28,306 bases of DNA from assembly GCA_964518305.1 (NCBI GenBank), contig CAZFDK010000031.1:1-28306 (forward strand), given 5' to 3'. Under the pieces are notes generated by a model, which worked only from the letters and a program-made list of their open reading frames with translations, ran no database searches and had not been told where the DNA came from. The position numbers and the translations under genes are program-made. Origin of the DNA: Caribbeanibacter sp964518305. GTDB taxonomy: Bacteria; Gemmatimonadota; Gemmatimonadetes; Palauibacterales; Palauibacteraceae. Position 1 is the first letter of the stretch. Each line of letters starts with the position of its first letter. Shown here in pieces: positions 1 to 8,245 of the stretch.

Positions 1-1
1 G

Positions 2-766
2 AGCCTGTTCATCGAGTCCGCGGTGGCCAAGTGGAACTGGCAGACGCTGGAGATGAACCAGAAGCAGTCGGTGCACTACAACGTAGGTCACCTGGCGGCT
101 CCGGCAGGCGACACGAAGCAGCCCGCGGGCGACTACGTGGTCTCGCTGAACAAGTGGGCCATCGACCGCTTCAAGAGCGTCGGGCCGCTCCATCCCCAGA
201 ACTTCCAGTTGCTCGAAACGGGCGCGAACACGGACATGCAGGTCCTCTACGATGCCCCCATCGGCGTCGGGGAGCCGCACTACGCGCAGGTGATCGACGC
301 CGAAAAGGTAGAGCCCTGGAACACCTATCCGAGCGTACGATTCGATCCGGGCGAGATGGCGGTGGACTCCTCGGCGCCCGCCGCCGGCGACGAGGGCGTC
401 CGGCACGAGAGCGGTAAGACGATCGTCGACATGACCGCCGTGCGGAGCCACTATAACCCGGAGCACTTCACGGTGCCCCAGGGGGACAGCGTCGTCATCA
501 ACATCACGAACGTGGAGCAGGCCCGGGACGCGACCCACGGCTTCGCGATCTCCGAGCACGACGTGAACCTGAGCCTGGAACCGGGCGAGACCCAGACGAT
601 CCGGTTCGTCGCCGACGAGGCTGGCGTCTTTCCCTTTTACTGCACCGAGTTCTGCTCGGCGCTCCACCTGGAGATGGCCGGGTACATGGCCGTGGAGCCG
701 CAGAGCCTGGCCGGCGGCGAGAGCTCGGTCGATGACAGGACCGCGGCGGGGGGCAGCCAGCGCTAA
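2..766 (+). CDS. nosZ: Nitrous-oxide reductase, C-terminal part (5' end outside window)
   Basis: This is the C-terminal part of NosZ, the periplasmic copper enzyme that reduces N2O to N2 in the last step of denitrification. The frame is open to the left window edge, so the start and most of the beta-propeller that carries the CuZ cluster are missing. About 254 residues are visible. The end is a cupredoxin domain with a complete CuA site. Numbering from the GTG codon at 23, the ligands are H172 (in THGFAI), C207 and C211 (in YCTEFC), H215 and M218 (in ALHLEM). CTEFCSALHxEM, rather than the CSWFCHALHMEM form of clade I, points to a clade II (atypical, usually Sec-exported) NosZ; that assignment rests on this motif only. 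A short Ser/Gly-rich tail follows the domain. No other nos gene lies downstream, so any nos cluster must lie to the left. Confidence 0.96.
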   Translation, partial: SLFIESAVAKWNWQTLEMNQKQSVHYNVGHLAAPAGDTKQPAGDYVVSLNKWAIDRFKSVGPLHPQNFQLLETGANTDMQVLYDAPIGVGEPHYAQVIDAEKVEPWNTYPSVRFDPGEMAVDSSAPAAGDEGVRHESGKTIVDMTAVRSHYNPEHFTVPQGDSVVINITNVEQARDATHGFAISEHDVNLSLEPGETQTIRFVADEAGVFPFYCTEFCSALHLEMAGYMAVEPQSLAGGESSVDDRTAAGGSQR

Positions 767-1152
767 ATCGGCCGCGGCACGAGGCCGGCGGGGAACGCCT
801 CCCGTTCGGCGCGGACGGTCCGGGGTCGCCACCCTGGCCGCAGCGAGCGAGGGGACGGAGCCGGGAGGCCGGCTTCCGTCCCCCGTTCGCAGTCGAGGGT
901 CCCCCGCGCGGGTCGATGGCGCCCGTGCAACGCCTCGCCGTTCGTTACTGTTCGAGGGGAGGCCAGGGTCGACACGCCGTGGAGATTCAGAGTCCCGGGC
1001 CTCATGTTTCGGGGGGCGATGCCTCTGTCCCGATCGCCAACTGAACGTCTCCGGAGGAGCGCGCGATGACGGATGCACGGTACAGCGCCTGACTCGGGAG
1101 GCCGGGACGCGCCCGACGGCGCGTTCCACCGCGCCCTGCCGGGGAGGCGTCC
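767..1152. other. Intergenic gap between nosZ and the MFS gene
   Basis: No convincing gene lies in these 386 bases; the open frames here have Arg/Gly-rich translations typical of noncoding GC-rich DNA. It holds one strong inverted repeat (843-890, listed separately). A Shine-Dalgarno-like GGGGAGG precedes the GTG start of the MFS gene at 1153. I could not find a good sigma-70 promoter. Confidence 0.6.
843..890 (+). terminator. Hairpin downstream of nosZ, candidate terminator
   Basis: The arms GGGGACGGAGCC (851-862) and GGCTTCCGTCCCC (871-883) pair around an 8-base loop with one bulged base. The stem can be extended outward by GCGAGCG (844-850) against CGTTCGC (884-890), with one bulge. It lies 77 bases after the nosZ stop. 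No T-tract follows, so it may act as a 3' stabiliser or a weak terminator rather than a classical intrinsic one. Confidence 0.4.
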
Positions 1153-2391
1153 GTGATATCGACCCGCCTGGCGATCCTGTGCGGCGCGGTCCTGGTGGAC
1201 ATGATCGGATTCGGGATCGTGCTCCCCCTCCTGCCGTTCTACGCGGAATCCATGGGGGCGACGCCGAATCAGGTGACGCTGATCATCGCCTCCTACTCGG
1301 CGATGCAGCTGGCGGCCGCGCCGATCTGGGGGCGCATCTCTGACCGCCGCGGGCGGCGACCGCTCATCATCGCCGGCCTCTTCGCATCCTCGTGCTCCTA
1401 CCTGATCTTCGGCCTCGCCGAGACGCTCTTCGTGCTCCTGGCCTCCCGGATCGCGGCCGGGGCCGCCGGCGGCACCGTCTCGGTGGCGCAGGCTTACGTG
1501 GCCGATTACACGGACGAGGAGGACCGGGCCCACGGTTTGGGGCTCATCGGCGCCGCTTCGGGCCTGGGCGTCATGCTGGGACCGGCCATCGGGGGCTGGT
1601 TCAGCCAGTGGGGGCTCGGTGTCCCCGGGTTCGTGGCGGCCGGCCTCTGCCTGATAAACGGGATCGCCGCGGTCTTCCTGCTCCCCGAGTCCACCTACGA
1701 GGCGTCGCCCCAGGAGCACGAGCGGGGAGAGGCAGGTTCGCTCTCCGACTGGGTCGCGAAGATGACCGACTTCCCGCTCTCGCTGCTCCTGCTGGTCTAC
1801 TTTCTCGCCATCTCCTCGTTCACGGCCATGACCTCGGTACTGGCCCTGTACGTGGAGCGGGTGTTCGACATGGACGCTGCCGACATGGGAATCGTGTTCA
1901 CCATCGCCGGTGGTGTCACCGTCGTGGTGCGGGGCGGGATCGTCGGCCGTCTGGTCCGGAAGCTCGGTGAGCCCTTCACGGTGAGAGCCGGCGCGGTGAT
2001 TCTCGCCGCCACGCTGGCCGGCATCCCCTTCATGCCCACGCGCTGGTGGCTGGGCCTCGTGATTCCGGGATGGGCCCTGGCAACCGGCATTCTCTTTCCG
2101 TCGCTGGCCAGTCTGGTCTCCCGGGCCACGGACCGGCGCTCCCAGGGATCCATTCTGGGGGGAAGCCAGATCGTGGGCGGGACGGGGCGCGTGCTGGGTC
2201 CTGCGGGGGCTGGCTGGCTCTTCCAGCACGTGGGAATCGAGAGCCCCTTCCTCATCGGCGCGGGAATGGTGGTGGTGGCGGCTATCATGGCCCTGGCCAT
2301 CCCCAATGCCGGCGAGGAGCAGAAGTCGCGGGAACCCGGCCCCATCGCCTCGAAGCTGTCGACACTGCTGGGGAGCACCAGCGGAGAGTGA
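1153..2391 (+). CDS. MFS transporter, DHA1/TetA-like drug:H+ antiporter family
   Basis: A 412-residue inner-membrane protein with the hydrophobic pattern of a 12-helix major facilitator. Helix 1 has the D16-containing LVDMIGFGIVLPLLP stretch usual in DHA1 exporters. Motif A (GRISDRRGRRP, residues 60-70) follows helix 2, and the antiporter motif C (GAASGLGVMLGP, from about residue 133) is in helix 5. Motif C marks proton-driven efflux pumps such as TetA, so export of a small hydrophobic compound is likely; the substrate cannot be read from sequence. The GTG start at 1153 follows GGGGAGG at a suitable distance and places helix 1 at the N-terminus. The gene stands alone between nosZ and the large propeller gene, so context does not suggest a substrate. 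Confidence 0.9.
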   Translation: MISTRLAILCGAVLVDMIGFGIVLPLLPFYAESMGATPNQVTLIIASYSAMQLAAAPIWGRISDRRGRRPLIIAGLFASSCSYLIFGLAETLFVLLASRIAAGAAGGTVSVAQAYVADYTDEEDRAHGLGLIGAASGLGVMLGPAIGGWFSQWGLGVPGFVAAGLCLINGIAAVFLLPESTYEASPQEHERGEAGSLSDWVAKMTDFPLSLLLLVYFLAISSFTAMTSVLALYVERVFDMDAADMGIVFTIAGGVTVVVRGGIVGRLVRKLGEPFTVRAGAVILAATLAGIPFMPTRWWLGLVIPGWALATGILFPSLASLVSRATDRRSQGSILGGSQIVGGTGRVLGPAGAGWLFQHVGIESPFLIGAGMVVVAAIMALAIPNAGEEQKSREPGPIASKLSTLLGSTSGE

Positions 2392-2460
2392 AGCGTCGCG
2401 GGCGTCGTTCGGACCGGCCGGGCGACCTCGAGCGGCCACTGCGGCAGGCGCGCCGTGCGC

Positions 2461-2488
2461 TTGAACTGTATGGTGAGACGGATACATT
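2461..2488 (+). promoter_or_regulatory. Candidate sigma-70 promoter for the first propeller gene
   Basis: TTGAAC (2461-2466) and TACATT (2483-2488) are separated by 16 bases. They lie about 95 bases upstream of the ATG at 2583, in a short AT-richer patch inside GC-rich DNA, which makes a chance match less likely. There is no experimental support. Confidence 0.45.
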
Positions 2489-2582
2489 ACCGGCTCTTGC
2501 GCGTCGCCGCCCCTCCACGGACCGCGGCGCCGCGCCGAGCCATCTCAGGGACTCGCACCGGTCACCTCCTGGAGGAGCGAAC

Positions 2583-5500
2583 ATGAACTCCCGTATTCTC
2601 CGCTCGGTCATCGCTGCTTTCGCCCTGGCCCTGTGCGGGCTGGTCCTCGGCACAGCGTCGCCGGCTCAGGCCCAGCAGGGCGAGGACCCGAACACGGTGT
2701 TCCAGTCGGACCTCTTCGAGGACATGGAGTACCGGATGATCGGGCCGTACCGGGGCGGGCGGGCCACCGCCGAGCACGGCTTTCCGGACAGGCCGGAGAC
2801 CTTCCTGGTCGGGACCACCGGCGGCGGGATCTGGAAGACCACTGACGCGGGCGCCCACTGGGTGAACATCTCGGACGGCGACTTCGGGGGCGGCATCGGA
2901 GAGGTGACCGTCGCCCCGTCGGACCCGAGCGTGATCTACGTCGGCACGGGCTCCGCCTGCATTCGGGGCAACGTCTCCGGCGGGACGGGGGTCTACAAGT
3001 CGGAGAACGGTGGCGAGAGCTGGGAGTTCGTCGGCCTGCCGGAGTCCGGCCAGATCGGCCGCATCGAGGTCCACCCGAAGAACCCGGACGTAGCCTACGT
3101 GGCAGCGCTGGGGACCCCGTTCGGGAAGAACGAGCAGCGGGGCGTCTTCAAGACCACCGACGGCGGCGACAGCTGGGAGAACGTGCTCTTCGTCAACGAC
3201 AGCACCGGCGTCGTGGACCTGGCCATGAATCCCGAGCAGCCGAACGAGGTCTTCGCCGGCTCGTGGGCGGCCGAGCGTGAGCCGTGGACGCTGCAGAGCG
3301 GCACCACCTGGAACGAGGGCGGAGGCCTGTACCGGACCACGGACGGCGGCGAGAACTGGACGCACCTCCAGGACGGCCTCCCCAGCGGCGACGAGATGAT
3401 CGGGAAGACCGCCATCACGGTCTCCCCGGCCAATACGGACCGGGTATGGGCCATGGTCTCGGCCATGGAGCCCCACGGCGGGGTGTATCGCTCCGACGAC
3501 GGCGGGGACACCTGGACCCGCACCAACCGCAACCGGAAGCTGCGGCAGCGTGAATTCTACTACACCCACATCTTCGCCCACCCGACGGATCCGAACACCG
3601 TCTACGCGCTCAACACCGGCATGTACCGGTCGGTCGACGGCGGGGAGACCTTCGACGGCATTCGGGTTCCCCACGGCGACGTCCACGGGCTGTGGATCAA
3701 CCCCGAGCAGCCCTCCCACATGGTCGTCACCGATGACGGAGGCGGGCAGGTGACGGTGAACAACGGCGAGAGCTGGTCCACCTACCACAACCAGCCCACG
3801 TCGGAGTTCTACCGGGTCGAGGTGGACAACCACTGGCCGTACAACGTCTACGGCCCGCAGCAGGACAACAGCACGATGCGGGTGCCGTCGATCCGCACCC
3901 AGGGTGAGCACTACGCGCAGCAGTGGCGCTCGGTGGGCGGCGGCGAGAGCGGCCACATCGCCATCCAGTCCTACGGCCCGGACATCGTGTGGGCCGGGAG
4001 CTACGGCGGCGTGATCACGCGCAAGAACATGTCGAACGGCCACTCGCCGAACAGGGTGGGCTACCCGCAGGTGGCGGTGGGAGACGCGCCCAAGGACTTC
4101 AAGTACCGCTTCCAGTGGAACGCGCCCATCGCGGTCAATCCCTACGACTCGACCCAGGTCTATCACGCCTCGCAGAAGCTCCTCCGAACCGACGACGGAG
4201 GAATGAGCTGGGAGGAGATCAGCCCGGATCTCACCTACGACGACACCACCAAGCAGGGGCCGGCCGACGGGCGGGTCATGAAGGATCGCACCGGGGTGGA
4301 GATCTACAACACGATCTTCGCCGTAAACCCCTCCGTGCACGGGGAGGGCGTGATCTGGGTGGGGACCGACGACGGCCGCGTCTGGCTCACCCGGAACGGC
4401 GGCGGCACCGGCAACTGGACCGAGATCACGCCGAGCGGCCTCCCGCAGTGGAGCACCGTGAACATGATCGAGGTCTCTCCCCATGAGGCGGGCACGGCCT
4501 ATATCGCCGTCTACCGCTACCGCCAGGACGACTTCACGCCCTACATCTACAGGACGGACAACTACGGACAGTCCTGGAGCCGTATCGCCGACGGCACCCG
4601 GGGCATCGACTCGGAGCACTTCATCCGGGCCGTGCGCGAGGACCCGGAGCGCGAGGGACTGCTGTACGCGGGAAGCGAGCGGGGCATGTACGTCTCCTTC
4701 GACGACGGCGCGCACTGGCAGGAGCTGCAGCTGAACCTTCCGGAGACGCCGATCACCGATCTGCAGGTCCACCGGGGCGACCTGGTGGTCGCCACGCAGG
4801 GACGCTCATTCTGGATCCTGGACGACCTCTCGCCCCTGCGTCAGTTGTCCGACCAAGTGGCCCAGAGCGACGCCCACTTTTACGAGCCCGGCGACGCGAT
4901 CCAGTGGCTCAACGTGGACTCGCCCGGCAACGGCTCCACCGGACCGAACCAGCGGCCGGAGGCCCCGCCGGAGGGCGCGGTGTTCGACTACTATCTGGCC
5001 GAGGAGGCCACGGACGACGCACCCGTCCAGCTCGAGGTCGTGAGTCCCGACGGCGACGTTGTGCGGCACTGGTCCACGGCGGCCGAGCCCCCGGAGGGAG
5101 GAGGCGGGTTCTTCTCATCCACGCTCGACGAGTCGATTCCGGGCGAGGCCGGGCACCACAGGGTCACCTGGGACTTCCGGTATCCCGGCGTGACGGAGAA
5201 GCCCGACGACGTTCAGATGTGGGGCTACACCGGAGGCTTCCCGGCGTCACCCGGCACGTACACGGCGAGGATGATCGCCGGGGGCGACACCATCTCCCAC
5301 ACCTTCGAGGTCCGGAAGGACCCGAAGCTGGAGAGCGTGACCAACCAGGAGCTGGAGGAGCAGGAGCAGTTTGGACGCACGATTCGCGACACGCTGAACA
5401 GCCTGTATGCGCACCTCCAGCAGATCCGTGATGTCCGCGAGCAGGTGGAGTCCACGGCGGAGTACGCGTCGAAGGCCGGGGCGCCGGAATCCATCCAGCA

Positions 5501-5810
5501 GACGGCCGACGAACTCTCGGCCACGCTGGACAGCCTGGCCTACGACCTCTACCAGCATCAGAACGAGTCGGGTCAGGACGCCATCAACTACCCGCCGAAG
5601 CTGGGCAGCCAGTTCGCCGCCGTGTACGGAGTGGTGATCGGGGGCATGTCCCCGCCCACTGACGGCGCCCGCCAGCGCTTCCAGGACCTGCTGCCTCAGT
5701 GGGCCGACATCCGCTCGCGGATCCAGCAGACGATGCAGCAGCAGGTGTCCAGCTACAACGATCAGCTCGAGCAGGCCGGCATGTCGGGAGTGATCGTGCC
5801 GCAGCCGTAG
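2583..5810 (+). CDS. Exported Asp-box beta-propeller protein (VPS10/BNR 'glycosyl hydrolase-like')
   Basis: A 1075-residue protein with a Sec signal peptide: a basic start, a hydrophobic core, and probable cleavage after SPAQA (residue 30). The mature part opens with YRMIGPYRGGRATA and then shows about eleven Asp-box turns of the form S/T-x-D-x-G-x-x-W (KTTDAGAHW, KTTDGGDSW, RTTDGGENW, RSDDGGDTW, RTDDGGMSW and others), as in sortilin/VPS10, sialidase and GH74 propellers. The C-terminal quarter is a beta-sandwich-like segment followed by a helical region rich in Gln and Glu, ending with QDAINYPPKLGSQ. Databases often call this family glycosyl hydrolase, but I see no proof of catalysis. It probably works in the periplasm or at the outer membrane. 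The ATG at 2583 has GGAGGAG just upstream and gives the signal peptide; the frame stays open further 5' only by chance. A full-length paralogue lies at 20831-24109. Confidence 0.9.
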   Translation: MNSRILRSVIAAFALALCGLVLGTASPAQAQQGEDPNTVFQSDLFEDMEYRMIGPYRGGRATAEHGFPDRPETFLVGTTGGGIWKTTDAGAHWVNISDGDFGGGIGEVTVAPSDPSVIYVGTGSACIRGNVSGGTGVYKSENGGESWEFVGLPESGQIGRIEVHPKNPDVAYVAALGTPFGKNEQRGVFKTTDGGDSWENVLFVNDSTGVVDLAMNPEQPNEVFAGSWAAEREPWTLQSGTTWNEGGGLYRTTDGGENWTHLQDGLPSGDEMIGKTAITVSPANTDRVWAMVSAMEPHGGVYRSDDGGDTWTRTNRNRKLRQREFYYTHIFAHPTDPNTVYALNTGMYRSVDGGETFDGIRVPHGDVHGLWINPEQPSHMVVTDDGGGQVTVNNGESWSTYHNQPTSEFYRVEVDNHWPYNVYGPQQDNSTMRVPSIRTQGEHYAQQWRSVGGGESGHIAIQSYGPDIVWAGSYGGVITRKNMSNGHSPNRVGYPQVAVGDAPKDFKYRFQWNAPIAVNPYDSTQVYHASQKLLRTDDGGMSWEEISPDLTYDDTTKQGPADGRVMKDRTGVEIYNTIFAVNPSVHGEGVIWVGTDDGRVWLTRNGGGTGNWTEITPSGLPQWSTVNMIEVSPHEAGTAYIAVYRYRQDDFTPYIYRTDNYGQSWSRIADGTRGIDSEHFIRAVREDPEREGLLYAGSERGMYVSFDDGAHWQELQLNLPETPITDLQVHRGDLVVATQGRSFWILDDLSPLRQLSDQVAQSDAHFYEPGDAIQWLNVDSPGNGSTGPNQRPEAPPEGAVFDYYLAEEATDDAPVQLEVVSPDGDVVRHWSTAAEPPEGGGGFFSSTLDESIPGEAGHHRVTWDFRYPGVTEKPDDVQMWGYTGGFPASPGTYTARMIAGGDTISHTFEVRKDPKLESVTNQELEEQEQFGRTIRDTLNSLYAHLQQIRDVREQVESTAEYASKAGAPESIQQTADELSATLDSLAYDLYQHQNESGQDAINYPPKLGSQFAAVYGVVIGGMSPPTDGARQRFQDLLPQWADIRSRIQQTMQQQVSSYNDQLEQAGMSGVIVPQP

Positions 5811-5875
5811 CCACGGCGAGCGGTGGGGTGGGGGAGGAGCACCCACCAGATGCCTCGCGGCGAGAAGGACGAGTC

Positions 5876-5903
5876 AGGGCCCGGGATCTCCCGGGCCCTT
5901 TCT
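5876..5903. terminator. Bidirectional intrinsic terminator between convergent genes
   Basis: A perfect 10-base stem, AGGGCCCGGG (5876-5885) and CCCGGGCCCT (5890-5899), encloses the loop ATCT and is followed on the plus strand by TTTCT. It sits between the propeller gene (plus) and the YpdA-like gene (minus) and can serve both, though the T-run is clear only on the plus strand. Confidence 0.75.
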
Positions 5904-5924
5904 CGTGGTGCTCCCGGGTCCCTG

Positions 5925-6959
5925 TCAGGCCTCGACGCCGGTATCGACGGCCGCCGCGACCTCCCGTCCCTCGGTGAGGTGGGCCACGATCTTCCGCCCG
6001 TGGTGGCGCCCGTTCTCGATGAAGATGCGGTTCGCGTCGTCTCCGGCCGCCAGGACGCCGGCCACGTACACCCCGGGCACGTCCGTCTCCATGGTGTCAG
6101 GGTCGAAGGTGGGCTCGCGGGTCTCCCGGTCCACGCTGACCCCGATGGAGCGGAGCAGGACGGGGTCGGGGCGCCACCCTGTCATGGCCAGCACCCAGTC
6201 GTTGGGGATTTCCCAGGTCTCGCCGGTTTCGACGTCGCGGAGGATCACGCTGGTCGGAGTGATCTCCTCCACGCGGGTCCGCCAGCGGACCGGGATCTCG
6301 CCCTTCTCGAAACGGTTCTCGATGTCCGGCCGAATCCACGGCTTGACGCCCTCGTCCAGATCGTCGGCGAAGTGGACGAAGCTCACCCTGCCGCCGGCGC
6401 GGTACACCTCGAGGGCGGCCTCCACGGCCGAGTTCCCGCCGCCCACGATCAGCACGTCCTGGTTCCAGTACGGCTGAGGCTCGTCGTAGTAGTGCTTCAC
6501 CTTGGGGAGGTCCTCGCCCGGCACCTCCAGGAGATTCGGCTCATGAAAGGCGCCGGTTGCCACAGCGACGGCTCTCGCGCGACAGTGGTGCGACGCTTCC
6601 TCGCCCCGGGTCTCCCGGGTGGAGACTCGGAAGTCGCCCGCCCGGCCGGCGACCTCGGTCACCTCCTCGTACTGGCGGACGTCCAGGTCGAAGTGTTCCG
6701 TCACCCGGCGGTAGTAGGCCAGGGCCTCCTCGCGACCCGGCTTGCCCCGGTCGATCACGAAGGGCACGCCGCCGACCTCGAGCCGTTCGGCGGAGCTGAA
6801 GAAGGTCATGTACGGCGGATAGTCCACCAGGGAGCTGGTCAGGGGACCGCGGTCGAACAGCCGGGCATCGAGACCGGCTTTCCGCGCGGCGACCCCGGCG
6901 GCGATGCCGCACGGTCCGGCCCCCACGATGGCGAGGTCGATCTGCTCGTCTCCGTCCAT
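5925..6959 (-). CDS. ypdA: YpdA-family FAD/NAD(P)-dependent disulfide reductase (putative bacillithiol disulfide reductase)
   Basis: A 344-residue cytosolic flavoprotein. The FAD-binding motif VGAGPCGIAAG starts at residue 12 and contains C17, matching the conserved GPCG cysteine of YpdA (Cys14 in S. aureus). A second Rossmann motif, IVGGGNSAVEAA (171-182), binds NAD(P)H. The stretch YPPYMTFFSSAERLEVG (48-64) is typical of YpdA and absent from thioredoxin reductases, and there is no CxxC redox pair. Characterised YpdA reduces bacillithiol disulfide; whether this organism makes bacillithiol cannot be seen here. I chose the ATG at 6959 because the FAD motif should sit near the N-terminus; a GTG three codons upstream is an alternative. 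No strong Shine-Dalgarno is visible. The frame stays open to 7403, but that part overlaps the CBS gene and looks noncoding. Confidence 0.88.
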   Translation of the reverse strand: MDGDEQIDLAIVGAGPCGIAAGVAARKAGLDARLFDRGPLTSSLVDYPPYMTFFSSAERLEVGGVPFVIDRGKPGREEALAYYRRVTEHFDLDVRQYEEVTEVAGRAGDFRVSTRETRGEEASHHCRARAVAVATGAFHEPNLLEVPGEDLPKVKHYYDEPQPYWNQDVLIVGGGNSAVEAALEVYRAGGRVSFVHFADDLDEGVKPWIRPDIENRFEKGEIPVRWRTRVEEITPTSVILRDVETGETWEIPNDWVLAMTGWRPDPVLLRSIGVSVDRETREPTFDPDTMETDVPGVYVAGVLAAGDDANRIFIENGRHHGRKIVAHLTEGREVAAAVDTGVEA

Positions 6960-7251
6960 GGTCGTCACCCGCGATGAGTCGTCTTGACCGGGCCGTGCAC
7001 CGGACGGCCCGTCGATCGGTGAGACAGGGAGAGATGTCAGAAGTCGTGCCATCGTGCGATCGGGTGGGCGGGACGGCGTCCGGTTCGGGGGATCTCCCAC
7101 AGCCGCGATCAAGAGCCGGCGGACAGCATGGGACGCGCTCCGACGGTAACGTCGCGGGAATGGAGGCTGTAGAGTACCGCGTGGAGGACGCCTCTCGACC
7201 GGGGCGCCTCCTGCGGTGTCGTTTTCCCGAAGGAAGAGAGGTAGCGTAAAC

Positions 7252-7818
7252 ATGCTCACCGTACGCCACATCATGTCCGAGGACGTCCTGACCCTGGAGC
7301 CCGACGCCACCCTCCGCGATGCCATGTCGGCCCTGAGCAGGGCAGGCGTGGGAGGGGCGCCGGTCCTTTCGGGGGGAGAGCTGGTCGGCGTGGTCTCGGC
7401 CACGGACCTGCTGGCCTTCGCCGCCGACCAGGAGCCCCCGCCGGAGGAGCTGCGTCGTCAGACGGGCTGGGGAGACTGGCCGGAGACGATGGAGTGGCAG
7501 GAGGGAGAGGACCCGGCGGCCTCCTACTTCGTCGACTACTGGGACGACGCCGGGGCCGACACGTTCGTTCGCTCGTCGGCGACCGACGCTCCGGAGTGGG
7601 ACATCCTGGACGAGCACACGGTGGAAGAAGCCATGAGCCGGGGAGCGTTCTCGCTCCCTCCGGAGACGAGCGTCCGCGATGCGGCCCGCCGCATGCTCGA
7701 GGCCGAAGTGCACCGGGTGGTCGTGGCCGACGACAGGCAGCGCCTTCTCGGCATCGTCAGCAGCGAGGACATCATCGGTGCACTGGCCGAGCAGGGGCTC
7801 GACGAGTCCAACGGGTAG
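7252..7818 (+). CDS. Two-CBS-domain protein
   Basis: A 188-residue soluble protein with two CBS domains, the module that binds adenine nucleotides and acts as an energy or ligand sensor. CBS1 covers about residues 1-60 (MLTVRHIMSEDVLTLEP, then GVVSATDLLAF) and CBS2 about 126-185 (VEEAMSRGAFSLPPETSV, then GIVSSEDIIGAL). Between them lies an acidic, Trp-rich linker of roughly 65 residues (GWGDWPETMEWQEGEDP and on), longer than in simple tandem-CBS proteins. No effector domain is attached, so it probably regulates a partner protein or binds nucleotide alone. The ATG at 7252 starts the first CBS strand directly, with a purine-rich GGAAGAGAGG upstream. It is divergent from the YpdA-like gene across 292 bases. 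Confidence 0.88.
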   Translation: MLTVRHIMSEDVLTLEPDATLRDAMSALSRAGVGGAPVLSGGELVGVVSATDLLAFAADQEPPPEELRRQTGWGDWPETMEWQEGEDPAASYFVDYWDDAGADTFVRSSATDAPEWDILDEHTVEEAMSRGAFSLPPETSVRDAARRMLEAEVHRVVVADDRQRLLGIVSSEDIIGALAEQGLDESNG

Positions 7819-7861
7819 GAAATCGGGATAATCGGAACCGGGTGGAAGCGGACAGAGAAAC

Positions 7862-8044
7862 GGCGGCCCGTGGCTGGCCCTCTACCTCAGGGGCGGGTCT
7901 CAGGGGGCTGAGGCGAGTAACGCAACCCGGTGCCGCCGGTCGTCCGTCGCGGTCGTGAGGAGGGTTGGCGGCCCGTGGCTGGCCCTCCACCTCAGGGCGG
8001 GGTTCAAGGAGGCTGAGGCGAGCGACACAACCCGGTACCGCCGG
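7862..8044. repeat. Pair of 78-base imperfect direct repeats with internal dyads, period 105
   Basis: Copy 1 (7862-7939) and copy 2 (7967-8044) are the same length and differ at about 11 positions by my alignment. Both begin GGCGGCCCGTGGCTGGCCCT and end CCGCCGG. Each has an inner dyad CCTCAG...CTGAGG. Copy 1 also has an outer pairing GGCGGCCCG with CGG(T)GCCGCC; in copy 2 this is weakened by a G-to-A change. The 27-base spacer (7940-7966) partly matches the sequence after copy 2, so the true unit may be about 105 bases. It resembles a REP-like or RNA-structured intergenic repeat; no function is known to me. Confidence 0.8.
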
Positions 8045-8141
8045 CTTTCACGTCCCGGTCGGGCTCCGGGGCCCGGTGCCGGGGGAAAGCCTCCACCCTC
8101 GCGCGCAGTACATACCGTAAGGGGGGCTCGATGTTTCACCC

Positions 8142-8170
8142 GTCCGTCGGGCCGGCGCCGCGCGCCCGAC
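8142..8170. other. Perfect 9-base inverted repeat
   Basis: CCGTCGGGC (8142-8150) and GCCCGACGG (8162-8170) enclose an 11-base GC-rich loop. It lies 76 bases before the start of the small gene at 8246. No T-tract follows. It could be a factor-dependent terminator, an operator or a leader structure. Confidence 0.5.
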
Positions 8171-8245
8171 GGGCATCCCGTAGTTTGCCCCGATGTCCTT
8201 CTGATCTTCGTCCCGTGAGCTCATCGCGCGGAGGCAGGTAGGCCC

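Larger units (their letters stand above)
7819..8245. other. Intergenic gap with structured direct repeats
   Basis: No gene is supported in these 427 bases. The left part holds two copies of a 78-base repeat (listed separately). The right part holds a perfect 9-base hairpin (8142-8170). The open frames that cross the region mostly translate the repeats and are rich in Pro, Arg and Gly. Confidence 0.6.

Noticed and set aside
763..2487. Long open frame on the minus strand, opposite the MFS gene
   Set aside because: Its translation is rich in Arg, Gly, His and Pro with no domain; the plus-strand MFS motifs are clear. Long antisense frames are expected at this GC content.
2046..2582. N-terminal extension of the propeller frame
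   Set aside because: It overlaps the MFS gene and precedes a well-placed Shine-Dalgarno, ATG and signal peptide at 2583.
2562..4772. 736-codon minus-strand open frame opposite the first propeller gene
   Set aside because: The translation is a Val/Arg/His/Gly repeat mirror of the Asp-box codons, without recognisable motifs.
7862..8044. CRISPR array
   Set aside because: Only two long imperfect copies with unequal divergence, no short identical repeats with unique spacers, and no cas genes.
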